Notes under the pieces: generated by a model | Told to the model about the DNA's origin: nothing | What the model saw: only the letters and a program-made list of their open reading frames with translations | The model's database searches: none | Assembly (NCBI GenBank): GCA_005804885.1 | Contig: SYOX01000071.1 | Location: forward strand, 1-42,471 | DNA length: 42,471 bases | Reading direction: 5' to 3' | Source: Pseudomonadota bacterium | GTDB taxonomy: Bacteria > Myxococcota_A > Bradymonadia > Bradymonadales > GCA-2716585 | Part shown: positions 20,750 through 27,979 of the stretch, in pieces | Layout of the letters: every line of letters begins with the position of its first letter | Position numbering within the stretch: the first letter of the stretch is position 1 | Translations under genes and position numbers: made by a program

Positions 20750-20783
20750 AAGCCCGGTCACTTCGTTGTGATCGGGCTTTTTT
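20750..20783 (+). terminator. Rho-independent terminator
   Basis: A 12-bp stem, AAGCCCGGTCAC with GTGATCGGGCTT (one G-U pair), closes a six-base loop TTCGTT and runs straight into a T-tract on the plus strand. A second small hairpin (CCGCGA/TCGCGG) lies just before it at about 20727-20743. It is the clearest intrinsic terminator in the window and shows that a plus-strand transcript ends here. Confidence 0.85.
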
Positions 20784-20800
20784 GTTGGTTTTTTCGACAT

Positions 20801-20870
20801 AGGGGGCGCGCGCTGGGACGCGGGTGAGACTCCAAATCTCGCCTCGCCGGGTTCGACACCCGGGCCCCCT
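20801..20870 (+). tRNA. tRNA-Trp(CCA)-like sequence with a non-canonical D-arm
   Basis: The 70 bases fold as a cloverleaf. The acceptor is AGGGGGC/GCCCCCT (7 bp). The anticodon stem is TGAGA/TCTCG (one G-U pair) with loop CTCCAAA, giving anticodon CCA at 20832-20834. The T-stem is CCGGG/CCCGG with loop TTCGACA. The D-arm would be CGCG/CGCG around a short CTGGGA loop. U8 and the usual A14 are missing, the final loop base is A rather than a pyrimidine, and no CCA end is encoded. It could be a divergent tRNA, a tRNA pseudogene or a tRNA-like regulatory element. It lies between a terminator and the HNH gene. Confidence 0.5.
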
Positions 20871-20937
20871 GTTGTCAGCAGCAGACGCCAGGCTCTCCAT
20901 CGAGGCGAGCCTGGGGGACAAAGGGGAGGGAGGAGCG

Positions 20938-21438
20938 ATGCACCGGACTCTGTTGTTGAACGCGACCTACGAGCCAATGACGGTCATTGACTGGCGCAAG
21001 GCGGTCACGCTGGTCTTGCTGCGCAAGGTCGAGGCGCTGGCCCACTACGAGCGCGACGTCCGCAGCCCCATGCGCACGATGCGGCTGCCGGCCGTCGTGC
21101 GGCTCCAGCGGCGCGTACCCTGGCGCAAGCCGACGGTGCAGTTCAACCGTCGGCACGTCTTCGCGCGGGACGGCTACCGGTGCCAGTACTGCGGGGATCG
21201 GCAGCCGGTGTCGGCCTTGACCTTTGACCACGTCATCCCCCGCAGCCACGGCGGGCCGACGAACTGGACGAACATCGTCACCTCCTGCGTGCCCTGCAAC
21301 CAGTTCAAGGGCGACAGGACGCCGGAGGAGGCGCGCATGAAGCTGCTCAAGCGGCCCTACGCGCCCTACTGGCTGGTCAGCAACACGACCGAGGAGGCCA
21401 TCGAGGCCCCTGACCTCTGGAGCCCCTACCTGTGGTGA
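20938..21438 (+). CDS. HNH endonuclease family protein
   Basis: A 166-residue protein of the small HNH family widespread in bacteria, starting with the family's usual L-L-N-A-x-Y-E-P-M-x-V pattern (residues 5-16). The HNH core is intact: C82/C85 (CQYC), D97-H98 in FDHVIPRSHGG, N109/N112, and C117/C120-N121 (CVPCNQFKG). The cysteines should bind zinc, and H98 is the likely general base for metal-dependent phosphodiester cleavage. The start follows a strong GGAGGGAGGAG. It is not of the IscB type, because it is far too short and has no RuvC part. It sits 67 bases after the tRNA-like sequence. The biological role of this family is not well settled. Confidence 0.85.
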   Translation: MHRTLLLNATYEPMTVIDWRKAVTLVLLRKVEALAHYERDVRSPMRTMRLPAVVRLQRRVPWRKPTVQFNRRHVFARDGYRCQYCGDRQPVSALTFDHVIPRSHGGPTNWTNIVTSCVPCNQFKGDRTPEEARMKLLKRPYAPYWLVSNTTEEAIEAPDLWSPYLW

Positions 21439-21453
21439 CGAGGGTCGCCGGTC

Positions 21454-21495
21454 GCGTCGAGGGGGGCGGGCTTTCAAGCTCGCCTCCCTCGACGC
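21454..21495. terminator. Long near-perfect hairpin between convergent genes
   Basis: Bases 21454-21468 pair with 21481-21495 over 15 bp with one mismatch. The 12-base centre continues the stem (GGCTT/AAGCT), making about 20 paired positions. It lies just after the HNH gene and before the convergent ParB-like gene, so a bidirectional transcript end is likely although no T-tract follows. I see nothing else in 21496-21655. Confidence 0.5.
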
Positions 21496-21655
21496 GCTCT
21501 GGGCTGGATCTTCGGGTGTCGCCTGGCCTTTGATCGTCATCCTCGACGAAGGAAGAGGCTCCCTCGATGTCCTGCCCATCGGGCTTGGACATCAGGGGAT
21601 GGAGAAGGCCGGCTCTGCATCCATCGAGGTCGATGGCGACGATGATCGGAGAGGC

Positions 21656-22558
21656 TCAGAAGGGGGGATCGCTGGGCAGCGCGCCGGCGCCGCCCTCGCG
21701 GGTTTCGATGGCGTCGGAGAAGTTGGCGAACTCCTCGTTGAGGCTGATCTGGAGGTTGAGGACGGACTCGACGAACTCGGGGTCGAGGCGCTCCATGCGG
21801 GTGAGCTGCTCCAGGATCGCCACGATCTTCTGGCCGTGCATGTAGAGGTTCTCCAGCATCTTCATGGGCGAGGCGTCTGGCGCGTCGTCGCTGGGGAACT
21901 CGCCGGCGACGATGCGGCGGGTCTCGTCGACGGACTTGCCGGTGACCTTCTCGATCAGGACGTCCTGCTCCTCCCAGGGGCGGCCGGCCAGGATGTCGGC
22001 CTGGGTCTGGGTGATCTTGCCGGCCTCGTAGGCCTTCATGGTCGCCGGGCTCAGGCGCTCGGCGCGGCGGACGCTGCGCTCGATCGTGCGGCTGGACTTG
22101 CCCGTCTTCTCGGCGGTGTCCTCGGCGAAGGATTTTTGCCGATCGGCCTCCTCGCCGTTCGTCCGCGCGACGCCGCCGGCGACGTGGGCCGCCGTCTGCG
22201 GGTACTTGTTGAGGTAGAGCTCCTTGCGGCGCTTGAGCGCCCGATCCAGCGAGGCCCCCTGGAGGTCGCGGCGGATGATGTTCTCGTCGATGGCGGCCAG
22301 CTCCACGTCGACCGCGTCGATCCCGACCATGACGACCGCGTCGATGGACGCCCACCCCAGCTTGCGCGCCGCCCGCAAGCGCCGCTCCCCGGCGTTGAGG
22401 ATGTAGCGGCCCTCGGACGCCGGCACGAGCTGGATGGGGTGCAGCAGCCCGAGGGCGTTCATGCTCTCTTCCAGGTCGGCCGTGACGATCTCCCCCTCTC
22501 GGAAGTTTCGCCCCTCGATGATGTCGATGTCGCCTAACGCGACGCGCTGAACTTTCAC
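21656..22558 (-). CDS. ParB-like nuclease-fold protein (orphan)
   Basis: A 300-residue protein. Residues 1-100 form a ParB/Srx-like N-domain with ESMNALGLLHPIQL, the ParB box GERRLRAA (57-64) and ENIIRRDL (92-99). Residues 140-170 look like a helix-turn-helix (EDTAEKTGKSSRTIERSVRRAERL), and the C-terminal third is helical and acidic. The family uses the GERR region to bind CTP or nucleic acid in partition proteins. No parA, parS site or origin is seen nearby, so this is more likely a specialised ParB-domain regulator than the chromosomal partition protein. The start is a GTG at 22558 with GAGGAGG seven bases upstream. Confidence 0.8.
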   Translation of the reverse strand: MKVQRVALGDIDIIEGRNFREGEIVTADLEESMNALGLLHPIQLVPASEGRYILNAGERRLRAARKLGWASIDAVVMVGIDAVDVELAAIDENIIRRDLQGASLDRALKRRKELYLNKYPQTAAHVAGGVARTNGEEADRQKSFAEDTAEKTGKSSRTIERSVRRAERLSPATMKAYEAGKITQTQADILAGRPWEEQDVLIEKVTGKSVDETRRIVAGEFPSDDAPDASPMKMLENLYMHGQKIVAILEQLTRMERLDPEFVESVLNLQISLNEEFANFSDAIETREGGAGALPSDPPF

Positions 22559-22660
22559 AGGCCGCCTCCTCTGCCGCTGACCATGCGCTGCCCCGATGAC
22601 CGGGCTCGCGATCTATCACGGATCAGCGACCGGAAAAAGCCCCCGCAGCGCGCTCCGTGC

Positions 22661-24049
22661 TCAAGCCCCAAGGATCCCGGCGAGCACCTCGTCGAGCGCG
22701 GCGAGCGCGGCGTCGATCTGATCGACGCCGATGACGAAGGGCGGCGCCAGTCCGAGCACGTGACCGTGGACGCCGCTGGGCAGCAGCAGGTAGCCGCGCT
22801 GGAGCATCTGCGACACCGCCGCCATCGCCGATCCCCCGTCGGCCCCCCCGGCCTCGCTCAAGATCGGCAGCCCCAGCATCAGCCCGCGGCCCCTCGGCGC
22901 CCCGATCCGCGCAGGCCATCGCCTCGCCAGCGCGCCCAGGCCGGCCTCCAGGTGCTCCCCGAGCCGCGCGCAGCGCTCGACCAGCCCGTCCGCCTCGATC
23001 GCCTCGATCGCCGCCATCGCCATCGCGCACCCGAGCGGGTTGCCCAGGAAGGTCGAGGTGTGGATCGCCTCCCCCCGGCTCTCCCCCCAGCCCGCCATGA
23101 TCGACGGCCGGCCGATCGCCGCCGAGATCGGGAAGCCGCCGCCCATCCCCTTGCCCACGCACATCACGTCCGGCACCACGCCCTCGTGCTCACAGGCAAA
23201 CCACCGCCCCGTTCGCCCGAAGCCCGTGTAGATCTCGTCGACGATCATCACCACCCCGAACGCGTCGCACAGCCCCCGAACCTCCCGCAGCCACCCCTGC
23301 GGCGGCGTCACCTCGCCTCCGCGACCCTGGATCGGCTCGACGATCAAGGCCCCTATCCCCGCCGCACCGCTGGCCGGGTCCTCCAACAAGTGACGGATCC
23401 ACCGCAGCGAGGCCTCCGCCCCCGCCGCACCGCCCCCCAGCGGCCCATCCTCGCCAGGGTAGGGCGCGTGGATGACGTGGGGGTTGAGCTGCGCCTGGAA
23501 GGGCTCGCGGAACGAGCGCCGGTAGGCCGTCACCGACAAGGCCCCGTAGCTCAACCCGTGGTAGGACCCCTGGAAGGCGATCACGCCCGGCCTCCCCGTG
23601 GCCATCACCGCCGTCTTGAGCGCCGCCTCCACCGCGCCAGCCCCCGACTGCGCCAGGATCACGTGCTGCAGATCGCCCGGCGTGATCTCCGCCAGCTTTT
23701 GACACAGCGCGATCTTCTCCCTCGATGGGAAGACGTCCCCCATCGCGTGGATGAGCTTGCCCGACTGCCGCCGCGCCGCCTCCACCACGCGCGGGTTGCA
23801 ATGCCCCACACCCGCCACCGCGAAGGCCCCCGACAGGTCCACGTAGCGGTTGCCGTCCACGTCCCAGACGCAGGCCCCTTCAGCCCGATCCCACACGATC
23901 GGATCCTGATCGATCCCCGTCTCCTCGGCCCGCCGCGCCCGCCGCGCCGTGATCGCCGGACACTCATAGCGCGCCAGGTCGTCGATCAACGCCCGGCTGG
24001 CAGGCCCCGGCACCGCCGTCACCAGCGCAGGCCCCAGGTTCGCGACCAT
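22661..24049 (-). CDS. Class III aminotransferase (PLP-dependent)
   Basis: A 462-residue, full-length fold-type I enzyme. Hallmarks in order are [11 protein letters not shown] (phosphate-binding, about 135-145), VEPIQG (E238), [11 protein letters not shown] (D271, contacts the PLP ring nitrogen) and [13 protein letters not shown] with Schiff-base lysine K300. It transfers amino groups between an omega-amino or amino acid and a keto acid; members include acetylornithine, GABA and diamine aminotransferases, and the substrate cannot be chosen here. The ATG at 24049 follows GAGGG, and the frame upstream to about 24286 overlaps the preceding gene and looks non-coding. It is last in a minus-strand run with sigma-factor genes, but a gap of 115 bases means it may have its own promoter. 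Cytosolic. Confidence 0.9.
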   Translation of the reverse strand: MVANLGPALVTAVPGPASRALIDDLARYECPAITARRARRAEETGIDQDPIVWDRAEGACVWDVDGNRYVDLSGAFAVAGVGHCNPRVVEAARRQSGKLIHAMGDVFPSREKIALCQKLAEITPGDLQHVILAQSGAGAVEAALKTAVMATGRPGVIAFQGSYHGLSYGALSVTAYRRSFREPFQAQLNPHVIHAPYPGEDGPLGGGAAGAEASLRWIRHLLEDPASGAAGIGALIVEPIQGRGGEVTPPQGWLREVRGLCDAFGVVMIVDEIYTGFGRTGRWFACEHEGVVPDVMCVGKGMGGGFPISAAIGRPSIMAGWGESRGEAIHTSTFLGNPLGCAMAMAAIEAIEADGLVERCARLGEHLEAGLGALARRWPARIGAPRGRGLMLGLPILSEAGGADGGSAMAAVSQMLQRGYLLLPSGVHGHVLGLAPPFVIGVDQIDAALAALDEVLAGILGA

Positions 24050-24164
24050 GTCCCTCAAGCGCTCCACCCCTCTCCCCACCGCTCCCCCCCTTGATCCCCA
24101 ACGACCCCTCGCTCGCCGCCAGCCCCGCCAGAAAACGGGCCAGCTCGCCTGATCCGGCTCAAGC

Positions 24165-24821
24165 TCAGAGGCCCCCTCGGCCGCCGCCGAGACCTCGGCC
24201 GCCGCCTCGACCGCCGGGCCCGCCCCGACGCCCCTTGGGGCCGTCCTTGCGGACATCGCGGATGACCTTCCGGACCTCGCGCTCAAACTTAGGCAGGAAG
24301 ATCATGAGCTTGACGCGATCTCTGGGCGCCAGCAGAGCGCTGGCCTTCTCCAGCCGCTCGTACCTCAGCGCGTCGATCTTCTTGTGGCCCTCGATCAACT
24401 TCAACCTGGCCTGCTCGATCTCCTGGTCGCTCCCGCCCTGCTTCATCGCCCGCTTGAGCTTGCGCCTGAGCTGTTCGATCTCCTTGTGTTGATCGTGGCT
24501 GCGCTGGTCGTAGCCGTCGAGCACCTTGAGGAGCTTGTCCAGGGTGGCCTTGTCGAGCTGGAGGTGCTCTTCGATCTTCAGCGCCCGCAGCACGCGGATG
24601 CGCTCCTGGACCTTGCGCCGCATCTCGCCGTCGGCCTCGGCGGGCCGATCGTCGTCGGCCTCGGCGGGCGGATCGTCGTCGGCCTCGTCGGAGGGATCGT
24701 CGTCGGCCTCGACTCGAACAGGCCCCATGATCACCAGCGCAGCGACGGCGGACATCAGCGTCGCCAGCAGGAGCCATTGGAGCCTGCGCCAGATCGGGTT
24801 GTCAGGGGTTCGCCGTGTCAT
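24165..24821 (-). CDS. Membrane-anchored periplasmic coiled-coil protein (Spy/CpxP-like in layout)
   Basis: A 218-residue protein with a basic N-terminus and one hydrophobic segment (about residues 15-33). It continues with an acidic triple repeat of the type ADDDPPAE (encoded at about 24645-24715), a long charged helical region rich in heptads ([24 protein letters not shown]...), and a Gly/Arg-rich tail ([13 protein letters not shown]). Helix content, the [16 protein letters not shown] segment and location next to a sigma/anti-sigma pair resemble metal- or stress-sensing proteins of the Spy/CpxP/CnrX kind. This is inferred from layout, not from a clear motif. The start at 24821 follows AGGAGGGAGG. 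It lies 70 bases after the putative anti-sigma gene. Confidence 0.65.
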   Translation of the reverse strand: MTRRTPDNPIWRRLQWLLLATLMSAVAALVIMGPVRVEADDDPSDEADDDPPAEADDDRPAEADGEMRRKVQERIRVLRALKIEEHLQLDKATLDKLLKVLDGYDQRSHDQHKEIEQLRRKLKRAMKQGGSDQEIEQARLKLIEGHKKIDALRYERLEKASALLAPRDRVKLMIFLPKFEREVRKVIRDVRKDGPKGRRGGPGGRGGGRGLGGGRGGL

Positions 24822-24891
24822 CGCCCTCCCTCCTGCGCGCAACGCGCGCTCATCAACATCCATCATCACGGACACCTCGACAAGCGCTCGA

Positions 24892-25695
24892 CTACAACTT
24901 CGCCAGCGCCGCGTCGAGCGCCGCGAGCTCGTCCTCGTCCAGCGCTTGAAGCGCCTCGACAGGCTCAGTCCGCCAGGAGCCCTCTTCGGGCTCCTCGGCC
25001 TCGTCCAGATCGTCGTTCATGTCCAGAACCATCTGCGAGGCCAGCTGCCGCAGCTCGCCAAGCTCCTGCGCCGACAGGTCCGTCTCAAGCCCGACGGTCT
25101 GCTTCTGGTCCTCGACGCCCGCGACCTCGGCCTCCTGCGGCGCGGGCCGCGGCGCCTCCTGCGAAGGCCACAGCGCCAGCGCCAGCAGCGCCGCCAGCAT
25201 CACTGCGCCCCAGGCCATCGCCGGCCGCGCCTTGAAGATCGCGAGCAGGCTCTCCAGCCAGCCCGCCGTCGCGGCCTCCGGCTGCCCCCGTCGGCCCCCC
25301 AGCGCGCGCCCCCGGGCCTCCGCAAGGCCGATCGCCTCGGCGTCGGCGTATCGAGCGGGCGAGGCGCCCTCTTCGACGCGGCTCGGGTCGGCCCCCTGCG
25401 GCGGGAGCTGGCCCATGACGTCATCAAAGAGGGCCTCGAAGAAGTGGGGGCCGGGATCGAGGGCCTCGGCGCTGTCCTCGACGCGCGCGGCCAGCTCGCG
25501 GTAGTGATCGAGGAGTTCGGCGTCGCGGGGGTGGGCGCGCAGGTGTGCGCGCAGCGCCTCGGACGGGGCGACGTCGGGCGACATGGCCTCGATGAAGTCG
25601 GCCTCGATCTCGGGCGGCAGCCCCTCGATCTCAAGCGGCAGCCCCTCGACCTCGTTGGGGTCTTCGGCGATCTCGTCTGGATGTCTCTCGCGCAT
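24892..25695 (-). CDS. Putative anti-sigma factor (single-pass membrane protein)
   Basis: A 267-residue protein beginning 19 bases after the ECF sigma gene. The cytosolic part (1-155) includes LRAHLRAHPRDAELLDHYRELAARV and PHFFEALFDDVMGQL, which resemble an anti-sigma domain and the usual linker. However, the zinc-binding H-x3-C-x2-C of ZAS proteins is absent: the Cys positions are filled by other residues. One transmembrane helix (about 158-177, AWGAVMLAALLALALW) leads to an acidic periplasmic tail. Position and topology make sequestration of the neighbouring sigma factor likely, but this is inference. The start at 25695 is the only sensible ATG near the sigma stop. Confidence 0.7.
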   Translation of the reverse strand: MRERHPDEIAEDPNEVEGLPLEIEGLPPEIEADFIEAMSPDVAPSEALRAHLRAHPRDAELLDHYRELAARVEDSAEALDPGPHFFEALFDDVMGQLPPQGADPSRVEEGASPARYADAEAIGLAEARGRALGGRRGQPEAATAGWLESLLAIFKARPAMAWGAVMLAALLALALWPSQEAPRPAPQEAEVAGVEDQKQTVGLETDLSAQELGELRQLASQMVLDMNDDLDEAEEPEEGSWRTEPVEALQALDEDELAALDAALAKL

Positions 25696-25714
25696 GGCGG
25701 TCTCCGCGCGTGGC

Positions 25715-26389
25715 TCAGTCTTCGGCGTGAAGCAGCTCTCGCAAGCGCTTCATCCCGTGGTGGAAGTTGACTCTGGCCGTGGCTTCGGTGCAGCCGACGG
25801 CGTCGCCGATCTCCTTGAAGGAGAGCTCGGCGTCGATGCGCAGGGTGACGACCTCGCGCTGTCGAGCGGGGAGGGCGTCGAGGGCGGCCCGGAGCTGTTG
25901 GCGCTGCTGGTGCTGATCCAGCTCCCGGTGGGCGACCGGCGGGGAGACGAGCGTGCCCTCCTCGATGGGGTCGAAGCGCCGGCGCCCGCAATCGCGGCGC
26001 AGGTTCCGGCCCAGGTTGATGGCGATGCTGAAGAGCCAGCTTCGGAACCTGTCGGGCTCCTCCAGGTCGGGCAGGCGCTCCCAGGCCTTGAGCAGCGCGC
26101 GCTGGACGACGTCGCGCGCGTCCTGCGGGTTGTCGACGATCCGTTGTACGGCGAGGAAGAGGGGACGCTGGTGCGCCAGGACGAGCTGGCCGAAGGCGTC
26201 CCTGTCGCCGCCCCGTGCCTTGACGACCAGCGCGCAGACCTCCTCAGGCTCCAGCCCCTCGTCGATCTGTCGGGTTCGGCTGACGGCGTCCACGCCCCTT
26301 GGCCTCCCTCGGCTCTGCGCCCCATCCGGGCCTCGCTCCTGAGGCCAGGACAGCCCCAGGAGCCCCTCTGCGGTCAAAACACCGCTCAT
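25715..26389 (-). CDS. ECF-type RNA polymerase sigma factor
   Basis: A 224-residue sigma-70 family protein with only regions 2 and 4. Region 2 (about 62-132) includes AFGQLVLAHQRPLFLAVQRI, DARDVVQRALLKAWERL and FRSWLFSIAINLGRN, which bind core polymerase and the -10 element. Region 4 (about 166-220) includes LDALPARQREVVTLRIDAELSFKEIGDAVGCTEATA, the helix-turn-helix for the -35 element. The first 45 residues are an unusual Arg/Gly-rich extension. The ATG at 26389 overlaps the previous stop in ATGA, so the pair is translationally coupled. The next gene encodes the likely anti-sigma factor. Confidence 0.92.
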   Translation of the reverse strand: MSGVLTAEGLLGLSWPQERGPDGAQSRGRPRGVDAVSRTRQIDEGLEPEEVCALVVKARGGDRDAFGQLVLAHQRPLFLAVQRIVDNPQDARDVVQRALLKAWERLPDLEEPDRFRSWLFSIAINLGRNLRRDCGRRRFDPIEEGTLVSPPVAHRELDQHQQRQQLRAALDALPARQREVVTLRIDAELSFKEIGDAVGCTEATARVNFHHGMKRLRELLHAED

Positions 26390-26919
26390 GGCCCGGCGGT
26401 CCGCTTCTGGGCGACCTCCAGGCGAGCCTTGAGGGCCTTGAGGGTCGGCGCGGCGCGGTCGGCGACCTCGTCGGGATCGTCCAGGAAGCGCTCCAGCACC
26501 TTGACGCCCCGCTTGACCCCGTGAGCGCGGGCCAGCTCGATCCCGGCCGCTGCGATCCGCTCGGCCTTGTCCGGGTCGCCAGCCTTGTGGGCCGCGATCG
26601 CGGCCCCGACGTGCGCTCTGACCTTGACGTGGACCCCCTTGCCGCCCTTGCGGCGATCCTTCCCGAAGGCCTCGGCCCCGGGATCGGGATCTTCGGGCAA
26701 CTTCAGGTCCGTGTCGATGATCGCCTCAAAATGTTTGAGCGCCTCGCCGTACTGACCGTCGAGCATGTAATAGTCGGCCAGCTTCAGGTGCGCCTCGATC
26801 ACGGCGCGCTCGGCCTTCCTGCCTCCCTTGTCAGGGCCAGCCAGCGCGGGCAGCGCGATCAAGATCAGGATCATCGCCGCGACGAAGGCTGCGGGCAGGG
26901 CGTGCGGGCGTGTGTTCAT
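26386..26919 (-). CDS. Exported TPR-like protein
   Basis: A 177-residue protein with a classical Sec signal peptide (MNTRPHALP...LIALPALA, cut after residue 27). A helical repeat follows (AHLKLADYYMLDGQYGEALKHFEAII), a single clear TPR, and then VRAHVGAAIAAHKAGDPDKAERIAAAGIEL, a second degenerate TPR. It should be periplasmic. The start is set by GGGAG before the ATG at 26919, giving the signal peptide. Its stop overlaps the sigma-factor start in ATGA, so it heads this cluster and may be the periplasmic sensor or target of the regulon. No catalytic residues are seen. Confidence 0.75.
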   Translation of the reverse strand: MNTRPHALPAAFVAAMILILIALPALAGPDKGGRKAERAVIEAHLKLADYYMLDGQYGEALKHFEAIIDTDLKLPEDPDPGAEAFGKDRRKGGKGVHVKVRAHVGAAIAAHKAGDPDKAERIAAAGIELARAHGVKRGVKVLERFLDDPDEVADRAAPTLKALKARLEVAQKRTAGP

Positions 26920-27019
26920 GGCGTGCTCCCTCGGGTCGGTTCGGCCAGCCATCGCGGCGACCTCAAACCAGCAGACCCCCAGGGGAGCGAGGCGTTAAAA
27001 AGAGGGTCGGCCCTCCGGA

Positions 27020-27556
27020 CTATTGAAAGACGAAGATCCGGGTCACCTCGACGGGGGCGCCCTCCCAGGCCGCGAAGCGCCAGCGGTCGGTGTGGGACTT
27101 GAGGCACCTGCCGAAGATCGAGTCGTCCAGCGCGTCGTCCAGCGCCAGCCTCTCCACCCGCCCGTCCCCCTTGATCCTCAGCCGCACCCGCACCTTCGAC
27201 ACGGGCACCTCGCCGTCGCGCTTCATCGCGCGGCTGAGGCACTGGTCGGCCGAGCGCTGCACGTTCAAGAAGCCCTCGTTGAGCTTCGAGCGGGTCGGGT
27301 CGGCCTCCGGGTCACCCTGTGAACCCTCGTTGACAGGCTCGGCGCCGACCTCCTGCGCCTCGGGCGCCCGGTCGTCTCTGTTCGGCGGCGCGCCCCATCG
27401 GCGGTGGACCTCGTCGCCGGCCAGCGAGACGGGCGCCTGCCCCGGCGCCAACGACATCGTCGCTGTCGGCGTCGGCGGCGCCGCCGCGCATCCCACGAGG
27501 GCGGCGCACATCAGGGTCTGGGCGGTGATCAGGGCGGCTCGGGCGGCGGTGCTCAT
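27020..27556 (-). CDS. AgmX/PglI-like (TonB-C-type) lipoprotein
   Basis: A 178-residue protein with lipobox LVGC (Cys23), a low-complexity Pro/Thr/Glu linker, and a C-terminal domain at about residues 95-178. That domain reads FLNVQRSADQCLSRAMKR, VRVRLRIKGDGRV and CLKSHTDRWRFAAWEG, ending in FVFQ. It matches the AgmX/PglI C-terminal family known from Myxococcus gliding-motility proteins and related to TonB C-domains: a beta-alpha-beta fold with two cysteines probably bridged. The ATG at 27556 has GAGGAG seven bases upstream. It lies just downstream of the envelope operon, in the same direction, separated by 423 bases, so a joint function is possible but not shown. Confidence 0.8.
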   Translation of the reverse strand: MSTAARAALITAQTLMCAALVGCAAAPPTPTATMSLAPGQAPVSLAGDEVHRRWGAPPNRDDRAPEAQEVGAEPVNEGSQGDPEADPTRSKLNEGFLNVQRSADQCLSRAMKRDGEVPVSKVRVRLRIKGDGRVERLALDDALDDSIFGRCLKSHTDRWRFAAWEGAPVEVTRIFVFQ

Positions 27557-27979
27557 GGCGTCTCCTCGCTTCGGTGGCGACGCGAGGCAGAAGCAGCAGG
27601 CGTGCCAGGATCTCCCCGAGCCCTTGATCTCGCCATGCCAGCGCACTTTCGACCCTGGAGCGCAGCAGGTGTGAACGGTTGTTGACGCCCTGGGGTGGGC
27701 TGGGGGTTCACAGCGGAGCGAGGGCGCCGAGGTGGCCGAGGGCTGTGGATCGAGGGCGGAAGGGTGGCGCTCGGGGTGGGGTGGCGCGGGCTGGCGCGGG
27801 GGTCGCAGAAGGCGGCCAGGCATGGGCCGTTCATGGCGGCGCAGTCCAGAGGGATCCCGCCATTTCAACAAAGGGGGTGGGTTCGTCCTTGCTGCCGAGG
27901 GGCGTCATCGAGGCCGCGAGGCGGGTGAGCACCAGGGGGAGCCGGGGGTTGGCGTTCATGAAGCCTTCGTGGTCTGGGG
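27557..27979. other. 423-bp gap without a supported gene
   Basis: Both strands are open by chance for 80-110 codons, but none of those frames has a convincing ribosome-binding site or domain. The segment separates the beta-barrel gene from the AgmX/PglI-like gene and should contain the promoter of the latter. I see no clear hairpin terminator or sigma-70 promoter. Confidence 0.5.

Noticed and set aside
20513..20977. Minus-strand frame of 154 codons across the terminator and tRNA-like sequence
   Set aside because: It would translate through a clear intrinsic terminator stem and the cloverleaf, and no ribosome-binding site precedes its starts.
20801..21438. HEARO/IscB-type guide RNA with its nuclease (structured RNA followed by an HNH gene)
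   Set aside because: The protein is 166 residues with no RuvC segments, and the RNA folds as a tRNA cloverleaf rather than the HEARO structure.
24050..24286. Upstream extension of the aminotransferase
   Set aside because: The added residues are Ala/Gly/Arg-rich, overlap the preceding gene and are absent from the enzyme family; the ATG at 24049 fits the family length.
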